11,377 nt of DNA from CAYSBK01 sp964429265 (GTDB lineage Bacteria > Planctomycetota > Phycisphaerae > Sedimentisphaerales > Anaerobacaceae), in assembly GCA_964429265.1 (NCBI GenBank), contig CAYSBK010000072.1, forward strand, positions 1-11,377, in the 5' to 3' direction. Of the stretch, positions 1 to 6,773 are shown one piece after another. A program made the position numbers and the translations under genes. The notes under the pieces are model-generated. The model saw nothing but the letters and a program-made list of their open reading frames with translations. It was not told where the DNA came from and searched no databases. How positions within the stretch are numbered: position 1 is the stretch's first letter; every line of letters starts with the position of its first letter.

Positions 1-1003
1 TGGCAAAAGCATCGGCCTGGGCAATCATCTCGTAGAGACTGTCAAAGATCACTATTGCACCGTAGTTGATGAGGCACCGGGCTGCTTGTTCCCGGCGAGT
101 GATGCCGGCAAGCTGCACCTTCAATTCGGCAAGGACGTTGGCAGCAAACCGCTGCGAGGTGGTGAAAACTACCGCACTTGCGGGGTCGTGCTCAGCCTGG
201 CTGAGCATATCCGCAGCCACCCAGGCGGGGTTGGCGTTATCGTCGGCGATTATCAACACCTCGCTCGGGCCGGCTATCAGGTCGATACCCACCCGCCCGA
301 ACAGCTCCTTCTTGGCGGTCTGGACCCACTGGTTGCCCGGCCCGACGATCTTGTCGACCGCGCGGATGGTTTCGGTGCCCAGTGCCAGCGCGGCGACGGC
401 CTGGACGCCGCCGACGCGGTAAACTTCGGTGATGCCAAGTTCCCAGCACAGCCCAAGAATTACCGGGTGGATGTCGCGATTGTGTCTCGGGGGTGAGACC
501 ACGGCGATTTCGGCTACTCCCGCTACCCGGGCCGGCACGGCCGTCATTATGACGGTCGAAGGAAGCGGTGCGGCCGCACCTGGTATGCATATGCCGACGC
601 GCCTTAGCGGACTGTAGCGAATGCCGGTCTTTGCCGGGCGGGATGGATCTTGGGTAATCAGGATTTCGGCCTGGTATTTTTTTACATTGGCAATGGCTTT
701 GCGAAGCGAGTTCAGCAGGTCGGCATCAAGCTGTTTGTGGGCGTTTTCGAGCTCGGGGGGCGTGACTGCCAGTTGCTGTGTCGAAAGGCTAACGCCGTCG
801 AACTTGCCGGTGAACTCAAGGACCGCCTGGTCGCGGTCATCCCGGCCGGCGATGGTGCTGATAATATCGCGGACCCGGGCGACCCTTTCGTCGCCAATGT
901 CGAAATAGGCGGCGCTTCGGACGGCCTGGCGGATTTGTTTGAGTCGCTCGGTGCGGTCTCGACTTTGGGCCGTTACAACGATCTGGTCGAGTTGGTTGTT
1001 CAC
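1..1003 (-). CDS. hisD: Histidinol dehydrogenase, N-terminal 334 residues (gene runs off the left edge)
   Basis: HisD oxidises L-histidinol to L-histidine in two NAD-dependent steps, the end of histidine biosynthesis, using a bound zinc ion in the cytoplasm. The minus-strand frame is open from a GTG at 1003 to the window edge. Visible family motifs are GICIPGAAAPLPSTV near residues 137-151, GPGNQWV at 221-227, IDLIAGPSEV at 240-249 and MLSQAEHDP at 266-274. Gln269 and His272 match the zinc ligands Gln259 and His262 of the E. coli enzyme. The family is about 430 residues, so roughly 95 residues are missing, including the catalytic Glu/His pair and the other zinc ligands. The GTG start lies 9 bases after the upstream gene's stop, and the weak AGATAGG in front overlaps that stop codon, which suggests translational coupling. 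No other his gene is present here. The family call is firm; the exact start is less so. Confidence 0.95.
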   Translation of the reverse strand, partial: MNNQLDQIVVTAQSRDRTERLKQIRQAVRSAAYFDIGDERVARVRDIISTIAGRDDRDQAVLEFTGKFDGVSLSTQQLAVTPPELENAHKQLDADLLNSLRKAIANVKKYQAEILITQDPSRPAKTGIRYSPLRRVGICIPGAAAPLPSTVIMTAVPARVAGVAEIAVVSPPRHNRDIHPVILGLCWELGITEVYRVGGVQAVAALALGTETIRAVDKIVGPGNQWVQTAKKELFGRVGIDLIAGPSEVLIIADDNANPAWVAADMLSQAEHDPASAVVFTTSQRFAANVLAELKVQLAGITRREQAARCLINYGAIVIFDSLYEMIAQADAFA

Positions 1004-1012
1004 GACAAGAGC

Positions 1013-1981
1013 CTATCTCGTAAAGTTGCCGTAGCTGTAAACCCGTGTCAGCCGCTCCGGCAGAACGTACTTTTGCCCTTTATACTGCGTAACCACGCCC
1101 GTCAGCTTGAAACAAGGCCGGTGGCTTCCGGCAATCTGCGTGGCCTCGGCTTGTTCAAGCACGTTACAGGGCAACAATCCGAAGGATTCATCGGTTAGCT
1201 TCCAGCCGAGTCCCTCGATTCGTGCGGTCAGCCGTATCCAGGCCGGGCACTGTTTGCAGCTTCGTTTTTCGAGGCGGACGAGCCGGCCCGAAAGCACATA
1301 ATCCCGCGCTACCCCGCCAGCGACTTCAAGGGGTGGTTCAACCTGGTCCCCGAGAGGGTGTAAATCTTCCACCTGTGCAGTCGCCGGCTTATTCGGCCGG
1401 CCGCGGCGAAGATTCATCGCAGCGATGACTTCCGGCGGAAGCGTCAGCACGTCGTTCGGCTGGTTAACCGGCACAGGCGGGCTGTTCGGGTGGGGTCGGC
1501 CGGGTTTTTCGGCGGTGGCTGTCACGGCGGCCCTTGGAGGCCGGCGTTGCGGCCGCCGGTTGCCTGGAACAGGTAAAAAATAGGTCGGAAAGAGAAAATT
1601 GCTTCCGCGGTATGTCGTTACCCTCGCCCATATCCTGTAACGTGTGCCGCGGCCGGCCTGTTCATACCGGGCCATCTGCTCCAGTACCGCACAGGGGAGA
1701 ACTTCCAGTTTTGTACCGGCGGTGATAGGCACTTTTTCGCAAATTACTGCACCAGCGAATTCAAAGAACCACCTATTTGCTGCCGGTGCGTTCGGCTCGG
1801 AAAGCGACTCCTGCAGCAGCCTGCCCTCGACGCCTCGCAAAACAGCTCCGTCCGGCAGGACCGCAGCACCGGCGGTCCGTAGCAGCCCAAGCCAGACCGC
1901 CGCGACAACCATAGTCACAAGGCGTTGCTTATTGACGTCGAAGTTCACGATAAAAGTCCATAAATCGAACGTAACCTTCAA
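1013..1981 (-). CDS. Exported hypothetical protein with an internally duplicated LPCxVLEQ domain
   Basis: I do not recognise this family. The 322-codon frame begins with a TTG that overlaps the upstream stop codon by 4 bases (TTGA). A hydrophobic stretch at residues 21-40, ending in TAGAA, looks like a signal peptide. The true start could instead be the GTG at codon 12 or 22, or the ATG at codon 24, because the AGAGAAGG in front of the TTG is too close for good spacing. The rest holds two similar modules joined by a Pro/Arg-rich linker (about 139-180). Module A (about 50-138) has LPCAVLEQ at 95-102, then VTTYRG and LFPTYF. Module B (about 229-315) has LPCNVLEQ at 270-277, then VVTQYKG and YVLPERL. 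Module B also has CKQC at 242-245. The protein probably acts outside the cytoplasm. Its role is unknown. It sits between a LOG-family gene and hisD and is probably cotranscribed with them. Confidence 0.75.
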   Translation of the reverse strand: MKVTFDLWTFIVNFDVNKQRLVTMVVAAVWLGLLRTAGAAVLPDGAVLRGVEGRLLQESLSEPNAPAANRWFFEFAGAVICEKVPITAGTKLEVLPCAVLEQMARYEQAGRGTRYRIWARVTTYRGSNFLFPTYFLPVPGNRRPQRRPPRAAVTATAEKPGRPHPNSPPVPVNQPNDVLTLPPEVIAAMNLRRGRPNKPATAQVEDLHPLGDQVEPPLEVAGGVARDYVLSGRLVRLEKRSCKQCPAWIRLTARIEGLGWKLTDESFGLLPCNVLEQAEATQIAGSHRPCFKLTGVVTQYKGQKYVLPERLTRVYSYGNFTR

Positions 1982-2502
1982 ACCTTCTCTACAAGGATGT
2001 CACGGACCTGTTCGGGGTCGCCGGCGGTGCGGACGGCCCGAGCGGCGCCGGGGTCGTCCGCCTCTACCAGTTCCACCAGCGGCTTCCAGAAGTCTCCGCA
2101 CAGTATAATCGGTTTATCAGCGGACAAGAAGCCCTTGTTTTTCAACTCCCAGACCCTGGCCAGCTCAAGGAGCGTTCCCGTGCCGCCGGGCAGGACAACG
2201 TAGGCCTGGCCGAGGTTTATCAGGGTATCCAGCCTTTCATCAAGGGTGCTGGTGACAATCTCGCGGGTGATGTAGGGGTTGGGCCCGCTGCGTCCGAACG
2301 CCGAGCAGGTGACGCCTATGGTCTTGCCGCCGGCCTCGACCGCCGCACGGGCACAGGCCAGCATTGTTCCGCCGTAACCGCCGTTGGCGACGGTAAACCC
2401 TGCCTCTGCCAGCAGGCCGCCCAGCCTGGCCGCCATCTCGTAAGCGGGCTGACCGCCGGCTGCCCTGCCGCTGCCGAATACGGAAATCACTTTCTCATCC
2501 AT
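1978..2502 (-). CDS. LOG-family protein (lysine-decarboxylase-like fold, nucleotide 5'-monophosphate phosphoribohydrolase type)
   Basis: This 174-residue protein has the Rossmann-like fold of the LOG / 'possible lysine decarboxylase' family. Characterised LOG members cleave the N-glycosidic bond of nucleoside 5'-monophosphates; many bacterial ones are of uncertain substrate. Visible signatures are VFGSGRA near residues 8-14, NGGYGGTM at 40-47, and the family hallmark PGGTGTLLEL at 105-114, which carries the active-site glycines and Glu113. A longer open frame reaches back to 2613, but that extension lies inside the aconitase gene. The ATG at 2502 gives the normal N-terminus (MDEKVISVFG) and has AGGA four bases upstream. 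The start overlaps the aconitase stop by 8 bases (ATGGATGA), and its own stop overlaps the next gene by 4 bases. The family is clear, the substrate is not, and calling it a cytokinin-activating enzyme would go too far. Confidence 0.9.
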   Translation of the reverse strand: MDEKVISVFGSGRAAGGQPAYEMAARLGGLLAEAGFTVANGGYGGTMLACARAAVEAGGKTIGVTCSAFGRSGPNPYITREIVTSTLDERLDTLINLGQAYVVLPGGTGTLLELARVWELKNKGFLSADKPIILCGDFWKPLVELVEADDPGAARAVRTAGDPEQVRDILVEKV

Positions 2503-4468
2503 CGGTCCTGCCGCGGATAAAACTGAGCAGTCCGCCGGCCAGAAGAATCCGCCTTTGCCTGGGCGACAAAACGAGCCTGGCGACAAACTCATAGCTGCCG
2601 GTTTTTTCTGCAACCCTGACGGTGTCGCTGCTTTCGATCGCCGCCAGGAGGTCTTCGATCACCAGTTCGTGTCCCTGTGAAATCCTTTCATAGTCTTCGG
2701 GGCTTTCAAACTCCAGCGGCACGATACAGTAGTTGATGAGATTGGCCTTGTGGATTCGCTCGATACTGCGGGCGATTACGACCCGCACCCCCAGATGCAT
2801 CGGGCAAAGCGCGGCGTGCTCTCTGGATGAGCCTTGGCCGTAGCTTTCACCGGCGACGACTATTCCGGCCTTGCCGGTGCGCTTCAGTTCGGCGGCCCGG
2901 TCGGCAAAGGTGGGCTCGCCGGGCTTGTTGAAGCAGTTGAATACGAACGCCGCATACTTCGGAACATTCGAGCGGAACTTCAGGAACCGGCCGGCCGGCA
3001 TAATGTGGTCGGTCGTTATCTTGTCGCCGCATTTCAGCAGCACCACCCCCTCAAGCTGTTGCGCCAGAGGCGGGGGCATCTGCGGCGGCACTATCGTGGC
3101 CGGGTGCGGCACCGTGGCCTCGGCGGCCTGGTCCCGGTCCAGCGGCGGCTCGATCATATTGTCGTTAATTGTAAATCGTTCAGGAAGTTCGATTCGCGGA
3201 TAGCTGATGCCGAACAGCCCGGGCAGGTCTCGTGGGTCGGTGATCCGACCGGTCAGTGCGGAGGCAGCGGCGGTTTCGCAGCTGACCAGGTACACCCTGT
3301 CGGGTCGGGTCCCGCTGCGGCCGGCAAAGTTCCTGTTGAATGTGCGCAGGCTCACCAGATCGTGACCCGGTGAGAAGCCCAGCCCGATGCAGGGCCCGCA
3401 TGCGGCCTCCAGGATGCGGGCGCCCGCAGCGAGCAAATCGGCAAGTGCGCCGTTGGTTGCCAGCATATTCAGAACCTGCCTGCTGCCGGGAGAAACCGCC
3501 AGCTCAACGCTGCTGTGGGCGCGTTTGCCCCGGAGGATGGCGGCGGTGGTCATCAGGTCTGCATAGCTGGAGTTGGTACAACTGCCGATGGCGACCTGGC
3601 CTATGTCGATTCCAGCAATATCGCGCACCGGGGCGACGTTATCCGGCGAAGAAGGACAGGCTGCAAGCGGTTCCAGCTCCGAGAGGTTTATTTCGACGAC
3701 GCGGTCGTACGGGGCCTGGTCATCGCCCGCCAGCGGCTTGAAGTGGTCGGCGCGAGCCTGGGCCGTGAGGAACCGGCGAGTCTGTTCGTCGCTGGGGAAG
3801 ATGCTGGTGGTAACGCCGAGTTCGGCCCCCATATTCGTGATAGTGGCCCGCTGGGGCACTGAAAGGCTGGCCACGCCGGGGCCGAAGTACTCTACCACCC
3901 AGCCGACGTTGCCCCTGGTAGTGAGGATGCTCAGAAGTTTCAAGATGACATCCTTGGCCGCGACCCAGTCTGGCAGACGGCCGGTGAGCCTGACGCCCAG
4001 CACCTTCGGACAGGTCAGGTAAAACAACCCTGCTGCCATTGCTGCAGCGACGTCCAGTCCGCCCGCACCGACGGCCAGACAGCCCATCCCGCCGGCGGTG
4101 GGGGTATGGGAATCGCTGCCGACCAGCGTGCAGCCGGGCCGGGCAAAGCGCTCGAGGTGCACCTGGTGGCAAATGCCGGTGCCCGGGCGGCAGTGGTAAA
4201 CTCCGGCGCGGGCGGCTATCGCCTGGAGGTAGAGATGGTCGTTGTGGTTTTCAGGGCCGAAGCCCGCGACATTATGGTCGACGTAGCTGACGGAAAGGTC
4301 GGTTCGAACGCGGTCGGCTCCCATCGACTCAAACAGCAAGAAGGCGGTGGTGCCGGTGGCATCCTGGGTGAGGGTCTGGTCGATACGGATGCAGATTTCC
4401 CGCCCGGGCTGGAGTTCGCCCTCGACCAGATGGCTTTTGAGTATCTTGTAAGTAAGCGTAAGTGCCAA
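2495..4468 (-). CDS. Aconitate hydratase, ~657-residue 'Aquifex-type' class
   Basis: The protein is an aconitase / homoaconitase-superfamily hydratase, probably converting citrate and isocitrate through cis-aconitate in the TCA cycle with a [4Fe-4S] cluster. Cluster ligands are visible: Cys297 in GSCTNSS, and Cys357 and Cys360 in ACGPCIG. Other family landmarks are YVDHN at 62-66, GSDSHTPTAGG at 117-127, TTDHIMPAG at 485-493 and, in the C-terminal swivel domain, GQGSSREHAA at 544-553 with the catalytic serine. The length matches the shorter aconitase class first noted in Aquifex rather than the ~900-residue AcnA. The start is TTG, with AAGGAG seven bases upstream and no better ATG nearby, so I trust it. 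The stop overlaps the LOG gene by 8 bases. It heads a four-gene minus-strand set. Homoaconitase or isopropylmalate isomerase activity is less likely, because both catalytic halves are fused and leucine genes are absent. Confidence 0.93.
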   Translation of the reverse strand: MALTLTYKILKSHLVEGELQPGREICIRIDQTLTQDATGTTAFLLFESMGADRVRTDLSVSYVDHNVAGFGPENHNDHLYLQAIAARAGVYHCRPGTGICHQVHLERFARPGCTLVGSDSHTPTAGGMGCLAVGAGGLDVAAAMAAGLFYLTCPKVLGVRLTGRLPDWVAAKDVILKLLSILTTRGNVGWVVEYFGPGVASLSVPQRATITNMGAELGVTTSIFPSDEQTRRFLTAQARADHFKPLAGDDQAPYDRVVEINLSELEPLAACPSSPDNVAPVRDIAGIDIGQVAIGSCTNSSYADLMTTAAILRGKRAHSSVELAVSPGSRQVLNMLATNGALADLLAAGARILEAACGPCIGLGFSPGHDLVSLRTFNRNFAGRSGTRPDRVYLVSCETAAASALTGRITDPRDLPGLFGISYPRIELPERFTINDNMIEPPLDRDQAAEATVPHPATIVPPQMPPPLAQQLEGVVLLKCGDKITTDHIMPAGRFLKFRSNVPKYAAFVFNCFNKPGEPTFADRAAELKRTGKAGIVVAGESYGQGSSREHAALCPMHLGVRVVIARSIERIHKANLINYCIVPLEFESPEDYERISQGHELVIEDLLAAIESSDTVRVAEKTGSYEFVARLVLSPRQRRILLAGGLLSFIRGRTDG

Positions 4469-4474
4469 TCTTGC

Positions 4475-4489
4475 GCTCCTTAAAAGAGC
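4475..4489 (-). promoter_or_regulatory. Small hairpin covering the aconitase ribosome binding site
   Basis: On the minus strand the leader reads GCTCTT-TTA-AGGAGC. This can fold into a six-pair stem (one G-U pair) with a three-base loop. The 3' arm contains the Shine-Dalgarno AGGAG for the TTG start at 4468. The stem is short, so strong repression is not expected, but it may lower or tune initiation at a weak start codon. The pairing is seen in the sequence; a regulatory role is inference. Confidence 0.35.
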
Positions 4490-4507
4490 CCCGGCTTCAA
4501 AGCGGGT

Positions 4508-4536
4508 ACTTTATCAGAAAAAAGCCGCGCAGACAA
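4508..4536 (-). promoter_or_regulatory. Candidate sigma-70-type promoter for the aconitase operon
   Basis: On the minus strand TTGTCT (4531-4536, four of six consensus bases) and TAAAGT (4508-4513, four of six) are separated by exactly 17 bases, including a T-rich run. Transcription would start near 4501, giving a leader of about 30 bases before the TTG start. The upstream terminator at 4595-4627 implies that a new promoter is needed in this gap. Both boxes are imperfect, so this is a candidate only. Confidence 0.4.
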
Positions 4537-4594
4537 AGTGGTATCGCGCCGGGTTTGTGGATTTTGTCGAAGCAGGTGGGGAGTTTGAGACAAG

Positions 4595-4627
4595 AAAAAG
4601 GCCCCGCTTGCTGTGCGAGGCCTTTTT
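4595..4627 (-). terminator. Rho-independent terminator after the pseudopilin operon
   Basis: Arms at 4595-4607 and 4615-4627 form a 13-pair stem with a 7-base loop, flanked by A5 on one side and T5 on the other. The single non-identical position would be a C-A mismatch on a plus-strand transcript but a G-U pair on a minus-strand transcript. That favours use by the minus-strand pseudopilin gene ending 26 bases upstream. The A/T flanks would let it work in both directions, but no plus-strand gene leads into it. Confidence 0.9.
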
Positions 4628-4653
4628 GTCAGCTGGTTACAGGTGCGTGCCTG

Positions 4654-5577
4654 TCAGTGAGCATTGGTCTCTGAGACCAAGTAGGCATCATTCTCGCCTT
4701 CCGGGCCGCCATCACCGTCACCGGTTGGTGGTGTGCCGTCGGGGCTGCCACCTTCGGGTCGGTCGCCGCTCATTGGTGCGTGCGTGTAGATGTTGTCCTT
4801 GCCGATACCGACGGTCGGCTCACCCTTGACGAAATCCACCCTGCCGTCCTTGAAGAGGACATTCTGGCCCTTTTCCTGGTGTGCGAACGAAGGCTGGCGT
4901 ACGTCGAGGGTGGTCCCCGCACCGTCCTTTGACAGGTGGGGGTTTCTGTCGGCTGCCACAGGCATAGCGGGGCTGAACTGGTCCATTATGCAGAAGCTAA
5001 TTCTTGTGGGCTGACCGGGGCCACTGCGGGGGTTTGGCACCTCGTATGGCAAATGGTAGGCGTAGCTTACGCACTGGCCCGGCCAGGGGGAACGGAACCC
5101 GTCGCCAAAATCCCACACGTCGGTGAGAGTCCTGTTGAACCGCGACATCATACGCTGCTCCTCTCCCCTGCCAAAGATGATGGCGCCGTCACCCTTGCAG
5201 ACGAACTGGTCGGGTTTGACGCTGGCATACTTGACCAGCAGGTACCAGCTTGAAGTGACCGTCGCCGCCGCCGGCGGTGGGCCGAAGGCGCCCTCTTCGG
5301 TGCTGGGCTGCATGGGGGACGAGGAACCGAGCCATCGCTGGATCTTCCCGGTGGTGCTCCAGATACTGCCCCGCCCGCCGGCGCGCATAAACGTGTCATC
5401 GTTCTCAGTGGCATACAGCGCAATCGCCTTGCCCAGGCCGCTGAGATTCGAGCCGCACACAAGCTGAAGCGCCCGGTTTCTGGCCTCGTTCAGCGCCGGC
5501 ATCAACAGGCCCATCAGCATCGCGATGATGGCAATCACTACCAGCAGCTCAATCAATGTAAAACCTTTCCTGTTCAT
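4654..5577 (-). CDS. Prepilin-type (type II secretion-like) pseudopilin with H-x10-D C-terminal motif
   Basis: This 307-residue protein begins with a class III prepilin signal: MNRKG|FTLIELLVVIAIIA, cleaved by a PilD-type peptidase before Phe6, with Glu at mature position 5, followed by a hydrophobic helix to about residue 28. The large globular part carries FVCKGD (125-130), VWDFGDG (154-160), SYAYHLPY (171-178), AADRNP (208-213) and HQEKGQNVLFKDG (233-245), an H-x10-DG version of the planctomycete prepilin C-terminal motif. A DNIYT box (261-265) and a Gly/Pro/Asp-rich tail ending DAYLVSE follow. The ATG at 5577 has AAGGAGG five bases upstream, so an open extension to 5613 is rejected. It is the last gene before the terminator and lies downstream of an anti-sigma gene. 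It is probably a membrane-anchored pseudopilus or surface protein; the exact partner is unknown. Confidence 0.92.
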   Translation of the reverse strand: MNRKGFTLIELLVVIAIIAMLMGLLMPALNEARNRALQLVCGSNLSGLGKAIALYATENDDTFMRAGGRGSIWSTTGKIQRWLGSSSPMQPSTEEGAFGPPPAAATVTSSWYLLVKYASVKPDQFVCKGDGAIIFGRGEEQRMMSRFNRTLTDVWDFGDGFRSPWPGQCVSYAYHLPYEVPNPRSGPGQPTRISFCIMDQFSPAMPVAADRNPHLSKDGAGTTLDVRQPSFAHQEKGQNVLFKDGRVDFVKGEPTVGIGKDNIYTHAPMSGDRPEGGSPDGTPPTGDGDGGPEGENDAYLVSETNAH

Positions 5578-5609
5578 ACATACCTCCTTAAACCATGATT
5601 GGACAGATC

Positions 5610-5635
5610 GCAACCCGAACCGGCGTGTGGGTTGC
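5610..5635 (-). repeat. 7-bp inverted repeat in the anti-sigma / pseudopilin gap
   Basis: GCAACCC (5610-5616) and GGGTTGC (5629-5635) are perfect complements separated by 12 bases, about 33 bases before the pseudopilin ATG. On a minus-strand transcript this would be a modest stem-loop just upstream of the ribosome binding site. It has no T tract, so it is not a standard terminator. It may be an mRNA processing or stability element, or chance. Confidence 0.4.
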
Positions 5636-5659
5636 CCTGTTGTCTTTTGAACGTGCAGC

Positions 5660-5675
5660 GGTTTGCCGGCAAACC
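5660..5675. repeat. Perfect 16-bp palindrome between anti-sigma and pseudopilin genes
   Basis: GGTTTGCCGGCAAACC reads the same on both strands with no central spacer. It lies 85-98 bases upstream of the pseudopilin start. A spacer-free palindrome suits binding of a dimeric regulator better than an RNA hairpin, which would need a loop. No regulator is identified, so an operator role is inference. Confidence 0.45.
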
Positions 5676-5737
5676 ACTACCCAACGTCTCTTCAAGCACA
5701 CCTCCAACGAAGAAAAAACTGCTTTCAATTCCACCGG

Positions 5738-6136
5738 CTACATACATAGCCGCATACACTCGTTTATCTGACGAATCCAACTGAAGGTTATCACGAAATA
5801 GACTGTGACCACCACTATCACCGCTGCTGCCAGGCCGTGCCTGCCCAGCGCGGTGGCAAGCGTTGCTGCGCTGAAAAGCCGCGTCTTTTTCAATGCGGCG
5901 GTGTCCATCTGGTTCAAAGTATTGATGACGCCTGCCTGCATTCGCTGCAGCGGCTCATCGAACCGCCCGAAGAAATCCGCCAGTTGCTCGTCCTGTTGCT
6001 TGACCGCCAGCCAGTAGTCCCGGCATTCGGAACACCGTCGCAGGTGCTGGCGGACGGCCTCCAGCGAGTGTTGTGTGAGCGTTTCATCGACAAGCTCTGC
6101 AAGGTGGTCCCTCATTTTGTCACAGTCGCTATGCAT
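5738..6136 (-). CDS. Membrane-anchored zinc-finger anti-sigma factor
   Basis: This 132-residue protein probably holds the adjacent ECF sigma factor inactive at the membrane. The N-terminal part has the zinc-binding anti-sigma (ZAS / zf-HC2) signature H31-x3-C35-x2-C38, preceded by a helix (about 8-32) and followed by a helical linker. One hydrophobic segment, residues about 102-120, should span the membrane. Only about 12 residues follow it, including two cysteines (Cys127 and Cys131), so there is no FecR-like or other sensor domain outside. The ATG at 6136 has AAAGGGA a few bases upstream and overlaps the sigma gene stop by 8 bases, a typical sigma / anti-sigma coupling. A longer ancestral protein that lost its outer domain is possible, but no convincing continuation is seen in other frames. 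Confidence 0.85.
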   Translation of the reverse strand: MHSDCDKMRDHLAELVDETLTQHSLEAVRQHLRRCSECRDYWLAVKQQDEQLADFFGRFDEPLQRMQAGVINTLNQMDTAALKKTRLFSAATLATALGRHGLAAAVIVVVTVYFVITFSWIRQINECMRLCM

Positions 6137-6704
6137 TTTGGTCCCTTTCAGTCAAAAGCGCGTGCAACTGCTTCCTTGCGGCCCTGATCCTCCTGCAAAC
6201 GCTCCTGTAGGAGATGCTCAGTTTTTCGGCAATAGTCTTGATGTTCTTGTTGTCGAAGTAGTACATCACCAGCGGTACCCGAATTTCCCGCGGCAACCGG
6301 CCGATGGCGTCGGCCAGACCGGCGTTCTGCCGGTCTGATGGGGCCGACGTAACCGGCTGCGGTGCCATCTGGGTTCGTGCCTGTTTTTTTCGTCTCAGCA
6401 GGTCCAGGCACAGGTTCCTTGCGACCCGCAGAATCCACTGGTCAAACCGCTGGCCACGACGCAACTGCCCTATCTTCGCGAAACCCCTGAGCATCACTTC
6501 CTGTGCCGCGTCCTCAGCATCTTCGATATTCCCGAGCATACCCAGGCACACCGCAAAAACATACCTGTAGTGCCTCTTAACCAGCAGGGCATAAGCGTCT
6601 CTGTCACCCAGCCGGCTGGCCTCAACAAGGATTTCGTCCGAAAAACCATCCAACTGAGTTTCCCGAAATCTCTCTATCCCTATACAAAGACGAATAAGTA
6701 ACAC
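6129..6704 (-). CDS. ECF-family RNA polymerase sigma factor
   Basis: The protein is a sigma-70-family ECF factor with only regions 2 and 4. Region 2 runs from DRDAYALLVKRHYRYVF through GNIEDAEDAAQEVMLRGF to FDQWILRVARNLCLDLLRRKK; the acidic DAEDAAQEV stretch and the aromatic -10 recognition helix are typical. Region 4 contains LPREIRVPLVMYYFDN and the helix-turn-helix IAEKLSISYRSVCRRIRAARKQL. It should direct polymerase to envelope-stress-type promoters when released by the anti-sigma factor encoded next to it. The start is uncertain. The frame is open back to a GTG at 6851 (240 residues), but that extension is low-complexity and covers a strong hairpin. GTG 6704 (191 residues) or TTG 6653 (174 residues) fits the usual ECF length better, and I chose 6704. 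The stop overlaps the anti-sigma start by 8 bases. Confidence 0.9.
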   Translation of the reverse strand: MLLIRLCIGIERFRETQLDGFSDEILVEASRLGDRDAYALLVKRHYRYVFAVCLGMLGNIEDAEDAAQEVMLRGFAKIGQLRRGQRFDQWILRVARNLCLDLLRRKKQARTQMAPQPVTSAPSDRQNAGLADAIGRLPREIRVPLVMYYFDNKNIKTIAEKLSISYRSVCRRIRAARKQLHALLTERDQNA

Positions 6705-6773
6705 CGGCTCTGCCAAAAAAGCGGCAGATTCCGAGATTTTTTTGCGGTCCGGCCGGGCCGGGTTATCTGCGAA

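Noticed and set aside
2503..2613. N-terminal extension of the LOG-family protein
   Set aside because: It lies wholly inside the aconitase gene in another frame; the ATG at 2502 gives the expected family start with an AGGA site.
5578..5680. Possible cyclic-di-GMP riboswitch before a pilin-like gene (a CAGGGCAACCC stretch on the minus strand recalled the GEMM core)
   Set aside because: The following conserved part (GGGACGCAAAGCC-like) is absent and the stems do not match the known fold.
5574..5780. Possible frameshifted continuation of the anti-sigma factor in another minus-strand frame
   Set aside because: It would begin inside the membrane-helix end and run over the pseudopilin ribosome binding site. 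The translation has no FecR-like or other outer-domain signature, so a frameshift is not supported.
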